A DNA stretch of 64,000 nt from Lysobacterales bacterium (GCA_017305135.1 JAFKNA010000005.1:124001-188000), one strand, 5' to 3'. Positions 43,374 to 53,307 are shown, counted from the stretch's first letter. The notes: a model not told the origin generated them from the sequence alone. Translations and numbers: made by a program.

Positions 43374-44351
43374 CTATGCGACCGTCCATTCGCCCGTCTC
43401 GCACACCAGGTCGATGTGGGTCGTGGCGTCGGTGCCGGCGCGGCGGTTCGCATCGCGCCAGCGCTGCATGACCTCCGCGGTGGAGGCGCAGCGTGCATGC
43501 GCGCCGTCGTATTCGAAGGTCTCGATCGTCTCCGCCACGCTGAACAGCGCGTCCAAGTAGGTTTCCGGCTCCACCCGCGAGTGGTTGCGGATCGCGACCG
43601 GGTTGAATTCGGTGAAGATGGCCGGCCGATGGCGGCGCACGAGCACTTCCAGGCTCGGCCACGCCAGCGGCTCGTGGCCTTCGATATCGATCTTGACCAC
43701 GTCCAGCCGCTCCAGGTGCTGCAGCAGCAGGTGGATGGGCTGCGCCGGGGCGAAGGCATCCGCGCGCGCGGCTTCGACGTGGATATCCACGATGCCGTTC
43801 GATGAATTGGCGCCGCGCAGCATCGGCACCACGCCGGCCGACGATGACGCGGCGACCGGCAGCACGCTGACGTTGCGGAAGCCGTTGTGCCAGATGCCGG
43901 CGCAGATCGACTGCACGTTGCGGGCGATCGGCTCGATCGCATGCACCTGGCCCGCGCTTCCGACCTTGCGCGCCGCCGACAGCGTGTAGATGCCGATGTT
44001 GGCGCCGACGTCGAGCACCGTTCCGCCCACCGGGACGCGCTCCACGAAGCGCGACAGCACATGGATTTCGTATTCTCCGCTCGCCGCGACATTGGCGCCG
44101 ATCAGGCTGTCGCCCCGCCACGGGAACAGCCGCAGGCCCTGGAAATCGATTTCCTCGAAGGCGGGCTCGGCCGTGTGGCGCACCCGGTATTCGTCGGAGT
44201 CGCAGATCATGGCGGCGAGATCCGGCGCCGACAGGCGCTGCCCCTCGACGAGGCGCGCGAACATGCGCTGGCCGGCCTCGTCCGGCTCGCGGCCGAGCAG
44301 CAGGCGGTAGGCGTGGCGGATGTCGTGGACGGTCGCCCGGGGCTCGCTCAT
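43374..44351 (-). CDS. DUF4214-FkbM methyltransferase (copy 2)
   Basis: 325 residues with the same domain order as its downstream neighbour. DUF4214-like start (VHDIRHAYRLLLGREPDEAGQRMF), then FkbM motifs (VLDVGANIGIYTLSAARKVG, VHAIEPIARNVQSI, VKIDIEGHEPLAWPSLEVL). The pair probably arose by duplication but has diverged widely outside the motifs. Its start is 34 bases from the cbs stop, so it may be cotranscribed with cbs. Confidence 0.85.
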   Translation of the reverse strand: MSEPRATVHDIRHAYRLLLGREPDEAGQRMFARLVEGQRLSAPDLAAMICDSDEYRVRHTAEPAFEEIDFQGLRLFPWRGDSLIGANVAASGEYEIHVLSRFVERVPVGGTVLDVGANIGIYTLSAARKVGSAGQVHAIEPIARNVQSICAGIWHNGFRNVSVLPVAASSSAGVVPMLRGANSSNGIVDIHVEAARADAFAPAQPIHLLLQHLERLDVVKIDIEGHEPLAWPSLEVLVRRHRPAIFTEFNPVAIRNHSRVEPETYLDALFSVAETIETFEYDGAHARCASTAEVMQRWRDANRRAGTDATTHIDLVCETGEWTVA

Positions 44352-44385
44352 CCGGCAGTCCTTGCTCGCGGTGCGTCCATGCGGC

Positions 44386-45756
44386 TCATCCCGCTCTCCG
44401 CCGCAGGTAGTTCAGCAGGTCGATGCGGGTGATGAGGCCGAGGAAGCGGCCGCCGTCGACCACGATGGCGACGTGCCCGGCGGCGAACACCGGCATCAAG
44501 GCCTCGATCGGCTGGTCGACTTCCAGCAGGTGCAGGTGCGTGGTCATTGCGCCCGACACGGGGTCGCGGAACCTGGCCTCGTCGGCATGTATGTGCAGCA
44601 GCAGATCCGATTCATCGAGGATGCCGACGATCGTGTCGCCTTCCATCACCGGAAGCTGCGAGACGTCGTAGAGCTTCATGCGGTTGTAGGCGGTGACGAG
44701 GAGTTCGTTCGGCCCCACCACCACGGTGTCGCGCTGCGCGTACGGGCGCAGGATGAGGTCGCGCAGGTCTCCCGTCGGCTGGCGGTCGAGGAAGCCGTTG
44801 TCGAGCATCCAGTAGTCGTTGTAGAGCTTGGAGAGGTACTTGTTGCCGGTGTCGCAGACCAGCGTCACCACGCGTCTGGGCTGCGACTGCTCGCGGCAGT
44901 AGCGGAGCGCCGCCGCGAGCAGGGTGCCGGTGGACGAGCCGCCGAAGACGCCTTCCTTCGCCAGGAGTTCGCGCGCGGCGAGGAAGCTTTCCCGGTCGCT
45001 GATCGCGTAGGCCTTCTTCACCCGCGAGAAGTCGCTGATGGACGGCAGGAAGTCCTCGCCGATGCCCTCCACCATCCAGCTCGCCGACTTGGTGGACAGG
45101 GTGCCCTCGTTGATGTACTCGGCGAGGATCGAGCCCACCGGGTCGGCGAGGATGAACTCCGTTTCCGGCGAGACGCGCGCGAAGTAGCGCGACAGCCCGG
45201 TCATCGTGCCCGACGAACCGCAGCCGAACACGATGGCGTCCACGCGGCCGTCCATTTGCTCGAAGATCTCCGGCCCGGTGCTTTCCTCGTGCGCGCGCGG
45301 GTTGTCGGGATTGCCGAACTGGTTGATGAAGTACGCGCCGGGCGTTTCCTGCGCGATGCGTTCGGCGAGGTCCTGGTAGTACTCCGGATGGCCCTTGGCG
45401 ACGTCCGAGCGGGTCAGCACGACCTCGGCGCCCATCGCCTTGAGGTTGAAGATCTTCTCCCGGCTCATCTTGTCCGGGACGACGAGAATCAGCTTGTAGC
45501 CCTTGGCCTGGGCGACCAGGGCGAGGCCGATGCCGGTGTTGCCGGCGGTGCCTTCGACCAGGGTCGCGCCGGGCGCAATCTTTCCGGCGCGCTCGGCGCC
45601 CTCGATCATCGACAGGCCGATGCGGTCCTTGATGGACCCGCCGGGGTTGGCGCTCTCGAGCTTCAGGTAGAGCTCGCAGGCGCCGGCGTCCAGGTGCTGT
45701 GCCTTGACCATCGGCGTGTGGCCGATAAGTTCCAGCACGGATTGATGGATGGTCAT
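44386..45756 (-). CDS. cbs: Cystathionine beta-synthase with tandem CBS domains
   Basis: 456 residues. A fold-type II PLP domain (residues 1 to about 320) carries Lys43 in NPGGSIKDRIG, the TAGNTGIG substrate loop and the GSGGT-like CGSSGTMTGLSRY. Two CBS domains follow (about 335-456: VGPNELLVTAYNRMKLYDVSQLPVM; PIEALMPVFAAGHVAIV). It condenses serine or O-acetylserine with homocysteine to cystathionine. CBS domains bind adenosyl ligands and regulate activity. There is no N-terminal heme domain, as usual in bacteria. With the gamma-synthase/lyase gene it forms a transsulfuration pathway. Confidence 0.92.
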   Translation of the reverse strand: MTIHQSVLELIGHTPMVKAQHLDAGACELYLKLESANPGGSIKDRIGLSMIEGAERAGKIAPGATLVEGTAGNTGIGLALVAQAKGYKLILVVPDKMSREKIFNLKAMGAEVVLTRSDVAKGHPEYYQDLAERIAQETPGAYFINQFGNPDNPRAHEESTGPEIFEQMDGRVDAIVFGCGSSGTMTGLSRYFARVSPETEFILADPVGSILAEYINEGTLSTKSASWMVEGIGEDFLPSISDFSRVKKAYAISDRESFLAARELLAKEGVFGGSSTGTLLAAALRYCREQSQPRRVVTLVCDTGNKYLSKLYNDYWMLDNGFLDRQPTGDLRDLILRPYAQRDTVVVGPNELLVTAYNRMKLYDVSQLPVMEGDTIVGILDESDLLLHIHADEARFRDPVSGAMTTHLHLLEVDQPIEALMPVFAAGHVAIVVDGGRFLGLITRIDLLNYLRRRAG

Positions 45757-45972
45757 GCAAGCTCCACGCAGGGGCGACGCGCCGCGCCGGGCCGGCGCGG
45801 TGGATCCGGATGATCACGGAATGCCGGCACGGCCCACCGCCGGGCCTGCCCGGGGCTTCGCCGGCCGCGACCGGGCCGCAGCGATGATACCCGAGTGGAA
45901 TTGCTTTCGGCCCGGGCGCCGTGCCGGAAGATGCGCTTCCGGGAAGCCGGCGCCCGCCGCGGGATGCGTCGC

Positions 45973-46194
45973 TCAGGCGAGCGAGGCGCGGGATTCCCAG
46001 AGCTGGGTGAGCTTGTCCTTGGCGTGGAGCTTTTCCTTCTTCATGTTCAGCAGGGTCACGTCGTCCATCGGCAGCACGCCAAGCTCGGCGTCGCGCACCT
46101 TGCTGTCCAGCTCGCGATGGCGCTGGTACAGGCTGCGGAACTCCGAGTTGCGCTGCATCAACTTCTCCATTTCCTTCTCGTTGTGTTCGAACAT
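45973..46194 (-). CDS. DUF465 (YdcH-like) small coiled-coil protein
   Basis: 73 residues from ATG 46194, preceded by a strong GAGGAGG; an upstream ATG lacks support. The protein is a helical hairpin of charged residues (MFEHNEKEMEKLMQRNSEFRSLYQRH; LNMKKEKLHAKDKL), matching the DUF465 family. Function unknown; possibly a small chaperone or structural helper. Stands alone downstream of an apparently gene-free stretch. Confidence 0.8.
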   Translation of the reverse strand: MFEHNEKEMEKLMQRNSEFRSLYQRHRELDSKVRDAELGVLPMDDVTLLNMKKEKLHAKDKLTQLWESRASLA

Positions 46195-46647
46195 CAGCAA
46201 ACCTCCTCTCGGTGCTGGTCCCGCGCACACGCGGACGCGGCGCAACGCCGCGCGCGCGTGCTGCGGGGTGGGTCAAGACATGGTGCGAGGGTGCTGCAGG
46301 GAAGCCGCCCGTAGCGCGCGTACCGGATCGGGACATGGCGCGACCGGGGTTCGATCATGCTGCAGGAATCCCTGCGGCGAAGCGCCCGGAAGAGCGGTAC
46401 CGGTGGAGTCCGGCCGACCGGCCGGCATGGGCTGTCGCGGTCGCTGTCATCATGGCTCGGCTTCAGCCGGCGGACGGGCCATTCCGCGCCGACCGGCAGC
46501 CCCGACGCTACTCCTTCGGCACCATGAAGGCAACCGCGGCCACAGGAGCGCACCCGGGTGCGACCGGCGCCGCGAAAGCCGGCGCGGCGCGTGCGGGAGC
46601 GAACCCCGGAGCGACCGCGTTCGCGCGGGATGCCCGGCGCGAACGGC
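46195..46647. other. Gene-free, very GC-rich stretch
   Basis: 453 bases upstream of the DUF465 gene. Open frames here have no similarity, no ribosome binding sites and unusual composition. One REP-like hairpin GGAGCGCACCCGGGTGCGAC is present near 46547-46566, related to the repeat at 53308-53374. Nothing else recognised. Confidence 0.5.
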
Positions 46648-47529
46648 TCAATCCTGCAGGCTGATCTCGATGCGCCGACTCTTCGCCAGCGTGGCCGTGG
46701 TGGTGATGCGAGCCGGGTCGACGCCGGCGGCCACCATCGCCTCGCGGACCACCTTCGCGCGCTGTTCGGCGATCGCGCGGTCGGTGGTGGCGACCGAGAT
46801 GCGCACCTTCGCCGCGGGATCCTGGTTGGCCAGCGCCACCGCCCTCTGGATCTGCTGCGATGCACCCGGGGCGAGCGTCGACTGGTTTTGCGCAAAGGTG
46901 CTGTCGGCGAGCACCAGGCTGCGCCGCGCCGGGGCCTTGGCGGGAGCACCGCCCTCACCCAGCGCAGCAGCGAGTTCCGCCTCCTTCTTCGCCAGCGCGG
47001 TGGCGCGTGCCTGCGCGGCGGCCATGCGCTTGGCCTGCTCGGCCTCGGCGCGGGCGGCGCTGGCCGCCTGCTCGCCCTCGCTGCGCGCGGCTTCGGCTTC
47101 CGCCTGCAGGCGCTCGGCTTCTTCAGCGCGGATCTGCGACTGCAGTCGCTGGCGTTCCAGTTCCGCGCGCGCGGCCGCCGCGTCACGCCGGGCCAGCTCG
47201 AGTTGCAGGCGATCGTGTTCGCGTTGCAGGTCGACATGGGTGCGCTCCAGCACCTCGATTTCGGCGGCGGCGCGGGCCAGGTCGATGCGCTGCTCGGCCA
47301 TGTAGATCCAGTGCGTGCGCTGGCTGCGCCCGCTCTCCTCGAGCGCGGCCAGCGCCGCGCGCGCGAGTTCCATCTGTGCCGGCGCGCGGGTGCCGAGCAC
47401 CGGATCGGCGGCGAGGAGATCCAGCCGCGCCGACAAACGCATGTAGTCATCGTCGCGGGCGTGGGCCGGGCCATCCGCAAAGGCGAAGGCGAACAGCAGC
47501 ACAGCCATGAAGCGCGTGTGGCCGGTCAT
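46648..47529 (-). CDS. Coiled-coil OmpA-like periplasmic protein
   Basis: 293 residues with a signal peptide (FMAVLLFAFAFADGPAHA). A long Ala/Glu/Arg-rich coiled coil (about 85-195: ELERQRLQSQIRAEEAERLQAEAEAARSE) leads into a C-terminal OmpA-like fold (LVLADSTFAQNQSTLAPGASQQI ... AIAEQRAKVVREAMVAAGVDPARITT). The usual peptidoglycan-binding NxxLSxxRA motif is only partly kept. It overlaps the lipoprotein gene upstream (ATGA, 47526-47529), so the two probably form an envelope pair. Confidence 0.8.
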   Translation of the reverse strand: MTGHTRFMAVLLFAFAFADGPAHARDDDYMRLSARLDLLAADPVLGTRAPAQMELARAALAALEESGRSQRTHWIYMAEQRIDLARAAAEIEVLERTHVDLQREHDRLQLELARRDAAAARAELERQRLQSQIRAEEAERLQAEAEAARSEGEQAASAARAEAEQAKRMAAAQARATALAKKEAELAAALGEGGAPAKAPARRSLVLADSTFAQNQSTLAPGASQQIQRAVALANQDPAAKVRISVATTDRAIAEQRAKVVREAMVAAGVDPARITTTATLAKSRRIEISLQD

Positions 47530-47915
47530 TGCTGGAACTCCATGCCGGGGGCCTGGCGGAGGTCGCCGGCGGTGGCCGCGTTCTCACGGCGCATGCGATC
47601 GACTTCGCCACGCAGCCGCGCCAGGCGCGCCTGCGCCGCCGCGAGTTCGCTGCTCACCTGCGATTCGGCGGCAAGGTCCGCGGCCAGCGCGTACTCGCCG
47701 CGCCCCTCTGCGGCCTGCGCAGCGTCGAAACGCTGCGCGGCGGCACGGTAGGTGGGGCCGGCCAGCTCCGCCGCTCCGGCATCGCGCGCGGTGCCCAGGG
47801 CCCGCGAGGCCGCATCGAGCTGATCCAGCGGCGGCTTGGTCGGCGTGCACGCGGCAACGCCTAAAAACGCCAGAATGGCGACGGCCACATGGATTTTTCC
47901 GCGACGTGGTGTCAT
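47526..47915 (-). CDS. DUF4398-type lipoprotein
   Basis: 129 residues from ATG 47915. A type II signal sequence with lipobox LGVAAC gives an acylated Cys at about residue 24. The mature part has helical repeats (LDAASRALGTARDAGAAELAGPTYRAAAQRFDAAQAA) like the DUF4398 family, then a coiled coil. Translationally coupled to the OmpA-like gene. A similar lipoprotein-OmpA pair layout is frequent in proteobacteria. Likely outer-membrane anchored; role unknown. Confidence 0.8.
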   Translation of the reverse strand: MTPRRGKIHVAVAILAFLGVAACTPTKPPLDQLDAASRALGTARDAGAAELAGPTYRAAAQRFDAAQAAEGRGEYALAADLAAESQVSSELAAAQARLARLRGEVDRMRRENAATAGDLRQAPGMEFQQ

Positions 47916-48037
47916 AACGGCGGGCGCCTGCAGAACGGACGGGAGCGCGCTATTGTGGTGAGCGCCCGTGCTTTTTTGCAACGCCGGGCCGCGGCGAAGC
48001 CGCACCAATTCCAGAACGAAGGCAGGGTGGAAGGGTC

Positions 48038-49141
48038 ATGGACATCGGTTATTTCCTCAAGTTGATGGCCGAAAAAGGCGCCTCGGACATGTTCCTGACC
48101 ACCGGGGCCCCGGTGAACATCAAGGTCGAGGGCAAGCTCTATCCGCTCGGCAACACCGGCATGCCGAGCGGCATGGTGAAGAAGATCGCCTATTCGCTGA
48201 TGGACGAGGGCCAGGTGCCGCAGTTCGAGAAGAACCTCGAGCTCAACATGGCGATCGCGGTCAAGGACGCCGGGCGCTTCCGCGTCAACGTGTTCAAGCA
48301 GCGCGGCGAGGTCGGCATGGTGATCCGCGCCATCAAGAGCGAGATCCCGACCATCGAACAATTGCGGCTGCCGGTGCTGTTCAAGAACCTGATCATGGAG
48401 AAGCGCGGCCTGATCCTGCTGGTCGGCGCGACGGGCTCGGGCAAGTCGACCACGCTGGCCTCGATGATCGACTACCGCAACGCCAATGTTTCCGGGCATA
48501 TCCTCACCGTAGAGGATCCGATCGAGTACCTCTACCGGCACAAGAAATCGGTGGTGAACCAGCGCGAGGTTGGCCTTGACACCCACAGCTACCACGAGGC
48601 ACTCAAGAACGCGATGCGCGAAGCGCCGGACGTGATCCTGATCGGCGAGATCCGCGACGCCGAGACCATGGAAGCGGCGATCACCTTCTCTGAAACCGGC
48701 CACCTGTGCCTGGCCACGCTGCATTCCAACAATGCCGACCAGACCATCGAGCGCATCCTCAACTTCTTCCCCGAGGCGGCGCACAAGAACATCCTGATGA
48801 ACGTGGCGCTGAACCTCCGGGCGGTCATCAGCCAGCGCCTGGTGATGGGACGCAACGGCCATCGCCTGCCGGCGGTTGAGGTGCTGATCAACACCCCGCA
48901 TATCCGCGACCTGCTGCGCCGCGGGCAGATCCACGAGGTCAAGGAGGCGATGGACCGCAGCCTGCAGGAAGGCATGCAGACCTTCGACCAGTCGCTCTAC
49001 GCGCTTTACAAGGAAGGCAAGATCGACCTCGAGGAGGCGCTCAACCACGCCGATTCGCGCGACGGCCTCGCGCTCAAGATCCGCCTCGCCGAAGGCGCCG
49101 ACGTGCCGATGGCCGATCCCTACGACGTGGGCGGCTACTGA
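48038..49141 (+). CDS. pilU: Type IV pilus retraction ATPase PilU
   Basis: 367 residues, a PilT/PilU hexameric ATPase that powers pilus depolymerisation for twitching. Walker A is GATGSGKST near residue 131; the Asp box (LTVEDPIEYLY), Walker B (VILIGEIRDAETM) and the His box (TGHLCLATLHSNN) are all intact. The C-terminal region (SLQEGMQTFDQSLYALYKEGKI) is typical of PilU and longer than PilT. pilT itself is not in the window. It converges with nadE, with an 18-base gap. Confidence 0.93.
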   Translation: MDIGYFLKLMAEKGASDMFLTTGAPVNIKVEGKLYPLGNTGMPSGMVKKIAYSLMDEGQVPQFEKNLELNMAIAVKDAGRFRVNVFKQRGEVGMVIRAIKSEIPTIEQLRLPVLFKNLIMEKRGLILLVGATGSGKSTTLASMIDYRNANVSGHILTVEDPIEYLYRHKKSVVNQREVGLDTHSYHEALKNAMREAPDVILIGEIRDAETMEAAITFSETGHLCLATLHSNNADQTIERILNFFPEAAHKNILMNVALNLRAVISQRLVMGRNGHRLPAVEVLINTPHIRDLLRRGQIHEVKEAMDRSLQEGMQTFDQSLYALYKEGKIDLEEALNHADSRDGLALKIRLAEGADVPMADPYDVGGY

Positions 49142-49159
49142 GGACGCCGGCCAGCTGCC

Positions 49160-50773
49160 TCATGCCCAGCCGCTGCCGATCGGCCAGTTCCGTTCCGCCA
49201 GCGTGCGCCGCGAGAGCTTCGGCCCGGGCGGCACCTGCCGCCGCTTCCATTCGCTGATGCGGATCAGGCCGAGCACGCGCGTTACCACTGACTCGTCGAA
49301 ACCCGCTGCCACGATGGCGCGCAGGTCCTGCCGCTCCTCGATGTGGCGGTGCAGGATCGCGTCCAGCACCTCGTAGGGGGGCAGCGAGTCCTGGTCGACC
49401 TGGTTCTCGCGGAGCTCCGCCGAGGGCGCGCGCGTGATGACTTCGGGCGGGATCACCGGCGCCCCTGCGCGCGTGTTCAGCCAGCGCGAGATGGCGTAGA
49501 CCTCGGTCTTGTAGAGATCCTGGATCGGCCCGTAGCCGCCCACCATGTCGCCGTAGATGGTGCCGTAGCCGACCGCCGACTCGCTCTTGTTGGACGTGTT
49601 CAGCACCAGGCCGCCGAAGCGGTTGGCCAGCGCCATCAGGATCGCGCCGCGGCTGCGTGCCTGCAGGTTCTCGAGCGTGGTGTCGCCCGGCCGTCCGACT
49701 TCGGGCCCGAGCCCCAGCGATGCGGCGTGGGCGAACCCGGGCTGCAGCGCGGCGGTGAAGCCGGCGACCGGGGCCTCGATCGGCACACTCAGGAGCTTCA
49801 CCCCGAGCCGCGCCGCCTGCTCGGCCGCGAGATCGTTGCTGGCCCCGCTGGTGTAGCGCGAAGGCAGGCGCACGGCGACCACCTTGTCGGGCCCCAGCGC
49901 CTCGACGGCGGCGCACAGGACCAGGGCCGAGTCGATCCCGCCGGAAAGCCCCAGCCAGGTGCGTGCGAATCCGTTGCGGCGGAAGTAGTCGCCGAGAGCC
50001 ATGACGATCGCCGCCCAGGCCTGGCCTTCACGGGAATCCTCGGCGGTCGCGGTTCCCTCGGCGCCGCGGAACGTTCCCTCCACCGGGTCGAAGTCGGCCA
50101 GCAGCAAGGCCTCGCTGAACGCGGCGGCGCGCTGCACCGCCCCGCTCCTGCCGGCGAGCAGGGAGCCGCCGAAGAACACGCGGCTGTCTTCGCCGCCGAC
50201 GAGATTGCATGCGGCGACGGCGATGCCGTACTCGTGCGCGGCGCGTGCCGCGTCGTCCGCCAGCGCTGCCGGCGCGCCGTGTTCAAACGGTGTCGCGAGC
50301 GGCACCAGCCTGAGCGCCGCCGGCGCGGCTCCGGCAGGGCCGGCCGTGCCTGCCTCGTCAAGGCCCGCAAGCTCCAGGCGTACCCCGGCGAGTTCGAACC
50401 GGGCGGGCGGAGCCGCTGCGGCCGGCGGCGGATCACCGGGCCAGGGCTCCCGCCAGGTGGCAAGGATGCGCCCCCCGGCGGTCACGGCGGCCGCGCGCCA
50501 CCGGCGACCGTCGATCTGCTCGGGCCAGCCGACGATGCAGGCGATGCCGTCGAGCTCGCGCGCGAGATCGTCCACGCGCGTGCGGCAGGCGGCGAGGAAC
50601 CCGGGCTCATCCAGCAGGCCATCGGGGGCGCCACCGGACAGCGTCAACGCCGGGAACACGATCAGCCCGGCGCCGCGTTCGCGCGCCTCGCGGGCGAGCG
50701 CGAAGATGCGGTCGGCATTGGCGTCAACGGCGCCGACCGGGAAGCGGTGCTGGGCTAGCGCGATTCGCAACAT
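49160..50773 (-). CDS. nadE: NAD+ synthetase with degenerate glutaminase domain
   Basis: 537 residues, the two-domain NadE layout. The C-terminal synthetase (about 245-537) looks intact: SGGIDSALVL P-loop, LPSRYTSGASNDLA, NTSNKSESAVGYGTIYGDM, PPSAELR-like RAPSAELRENQVDQDSLPPYEVLDAIL. The N-terminal nitrilase-type glutaminase domain (1 to about 240) has lost its catalytic triad. The usual FPEL is FPAL (Ala42 for Glu), and no Lys or Cys occurs at the expected positions (ATWREPW; RLVPLATPFEH in the Cys region). The enzyme probably uses free ammonia or another donor. Confidence 0.92.
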   Translation of the reverse strand: MLRIALAQHRFPVGAVDANADRIFALAREARERGAGLIVFPALTLSGGAPDGLLDEPGFLAACRTRVDDLARELDGIACIVGWPEQIDGRRWRAAAVTAGGRILATWREPWPGDPPPAAAAPPARFELAGVRLELAGLDEAGTAGPAGAAPAALRLVPLATPFEHGAPAALADDAARAAHEYGIAVAACNLVGGEDSRVFFGGSLLAGRSGAVQRAAAFSEALLLADFDPVEGTFRGAEGTATAEDSREGQAWAAIVMALGDYFRRNGFARTWLGLSGGIDSALVLCAAVEALGPDKVVAVRLPSRYTSGASNDLAAEQAARLGVKLLSVPIEAPVAGFTAALQPGFAHAASLGLGPEVGRPGDTTLENLQARSRGAILMALANRFGGLVLNTSNKSESAVGYGTIYGDMVGGYGPIQDLYKTEVYAISRWLNTRAGAPVIPPEVITRAPSAELRENQVDQDSLPPYEVLDAILHRHIEERQDLRAIVAAGFDESVVTRVLGLIRISEWKRRQVPPGPKLSRRTLAERNWPIGSGWA

Positions 50774-50913
50774 GGATCATGGCCCCTCATCCGGAAGCCA
50801 CGCACTATGCGCCGGGCGGGCCGCGCCCGGCAACGCTGCCGCGGGTTCCGGTTCAGCGGGCCGCCAGCCGTTATGATCCTCATTGTCCAAACCCGGCAGC
50901 ACTGGATCCGCCC

Positions 50914-52230
50914 ATGAGCCCATCGCCCGAAACGCCCGCCCGAATGCCGCAACCGGATGTGCTGGTGATCGGCGGCGGGCCGGCCGGAAGCTGCGCCTCG
51001 GCGCTGCTGGCGCGAAACGGCTGGCGGGTGCTGATGCTGGAAAAGGACCACCATCCGCGCTTCCACATCGGCGAGTCGCTGCTGCCGATGAACATCCCGA
51101 TCCTGGAACGGCTGGGCGCGCTGGAGAAGGTGCGCGCGGTCGGCGTGGTCAAGCACGGCGCGGACTTCCCGACGCCCGATGGCGGCTACAACGTCTTCGA
51201 TTTCTCCAAGACGCTGCGGGACAGGGCCTCCTACGCCTTCCAGGTCAAGCGCGAGGAATTCGACCAGGTGCTGTTCGAGCATGCGCGGAGCTGCGGCGTC
51301 GAGGCCCGCGAGGGCATCGCGGTCGAGCGCGTGGAGTTCGCCGATGACGGCGCCATCACCGTGCACGCGGCGGGCGAGGTGTTCCAGCCGCGCTATCTCC
51401 TCGACGCCAGCGGCCGCGATACCTTCCTGGGCAGCAAGCTGAAGCTCAAGCGCAAGAACCAGGAGCACGCCTCGGCGGCGGTGTTCAGCCACTTCAGCGG
51501 CGTCGAGCGGCGCCAGGGGCGCGACGCCGGCAACGTCAGCATCTATCGCCATGCGCATGGCTGGATCTGGCTGATCCCGCTCCGCGACGGCACGGTGAGC
51601 GTCGGCGCGGTGTGCCTGCCCGAGCACATGAAGACCCGCCGCGGCGACAGCGAGGGCTTCCTGATGCGCACGCTGGAGAGCGTGCCGGACGTCGCCAAAC
51701 GCATGCAGGGCGCCGAGCGGGTGGCACCGGTCCATGTCACCGGCAATTACGCCTACGAATGCACGCGCATGCACGGGCGCGGCTGGACCCTGCTCGGCGA
51801 TGCCTATTCCTTCGTCGACCCGATGTTCTCCTCGGGCGTGTACCTCGCCATGCACAGCGCCGAGCGCGGCGCGGCGATGGTCGATGCGATCCTGCGCGAG
51901 CCGGCGCTGGAAGGCACGCTGCAGCAGCGCCTGCAGCGCGAATTCGACGCGGGCCTCCAGGAGTTCAAGTGGTTCATCTACCGCTTCACCTCGCCGGTGA
52001 TGAAGGAGCTCTTCCTCAATCCGCGCGACTTCATGGGCGTGGAGCGCGCGGTGATCTCGATGCTCGCCGGCGACGTGTTCGACGCCCGCGCAGTGCTGCG
52101 GCGGCTGCGCCTGTTCCGGCTCATCTACGCGATCACGGCACTGCGCATGGCCCCCCAAGCCTGGCGCGCGTGGCGTACTCGACGCCGCCAGGTTGCCTTC
52201 GAGGTCGCCGGCGAAACGCTGCACCGCTGA
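50914..52230 (+). CDS. Flavin-dependent halogenase-like FAD oxidoreductase
   Basis: 438 residues. FAD-binding GGGPAGSCASALLAR is at the N terminus. Both halogenase-type signatures are present: Lys80 in VVKHGADF, and WIWLIP at residues 217-222. The late FAD motif is LLGDAYSFVDPMFSSGV. Related proteins halogenate activated aromatics or carrier-bound substrates, but some members only oxidise or reduce (aryl-polyene clusters carry a similar protein). ATG 50914 starts close to the FAD motif. No biosynthetic partner is adjacent, so the substrate is open. Confidence 0.8.
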   Translation: MSPSPETPARMPQPDVLVIGGGPAGSCASALLARNGWRVLMLEKDHHPRFHIGESLLPMNIPILERLGALEKVRAVGVVKHGADFPTPDGGYNVFDFSKTLRDRASYAFQVKREEFDQVLFEHARSCGVEAREGIAVERVEFADDGAITVHAAGEVFQPRYLLDASGRDTFLGSKLKLKRKNQEHASAAVFSHFSGVERRQGRDAGNVSIYRHAHGWIWLIPLRDGTVSVGAVCLPEHMKTRRGDSEGFLMRTLESVPDVAKRMQGAERVAPVHVTGNYAYECTRMHGRGWTLLGDAYSFVDPMFSSGVYLAMHSAERGAAMVDAILREPALEGTLQQRLQREFDAGLQEFKWFIYRFTSPVMKELFLNPRDFMGVERAVISMLAGDVFDARAVLRRLRLFRLIYAITALRMAPQAWRAWRTRRRQVAFEVAGETLHR

Positions 52231-52247
52231 AGGGCGCCTGGTGCCGA

Positions 52248-52412
52248 GGCGGTAGTCCCGCCCTACGGTGAAAACCTTGGCCGGCAGGTCGGCCTACGCG
52301 GCCGACGACCGTCTTCGCGAAACAACCGGATGCGTGAAAAAGGCCGCGGATTGCGCCGCGGCCTTTGTCCGGAACAGTACCGACTCACGTGCGTCGGGGC
52401 GGTAGCCCCGAC
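52248..52412. repeat. Three small hairpin repeats (GGTAGyCCCGmCCTAC-like)
   Basis: Stems GGCGG/CCGCC (52248-52262), GTCGGCC/GGCCGAC (52288-52306) and GTCGGGGC/GCCCCGAC (52393-52412), the last directly before the sucD stop codon. Their CGGTAGyCCCGmCCTAC core resembles dispersed xanthomonad repeats. They flank the bidirectional terminator between the convergent halogenase-like and sucD genes. Confidence 0.55.
52337..52367. terminator. Bidirectional Rho-independent terminator
   Basis: Stem AAAGGCCGCGG (52339-52349) / CCGCGGCCTTT (52356-52366) with a 6-base loop. An A-run before it gives a T-run on the minus strand, best suited to ending sucCD. It also lies downstream of the halogenase-like gene. 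Confidence 0.85.
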
Positions 52413-53285
<873 letters not shown>

Positions 53286-53307
53286 GGATGTGTCCTGCTG
53301 TCTTGTC

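Noticed and set aside
44320-45813. A 497-codon plus-strand frame across cbs
   Set aside because: Exact antisense shadow of cystathionine beta-synthase; no start signal or motif.
46212-46664. Possible 150-residue protein in the gap upstream of the DUF465 gene
   Set aside because: No ribosome site, low-complexity Arg/Ala/Gly sequence and a REP-like hairpin inside it; coding is not supported.
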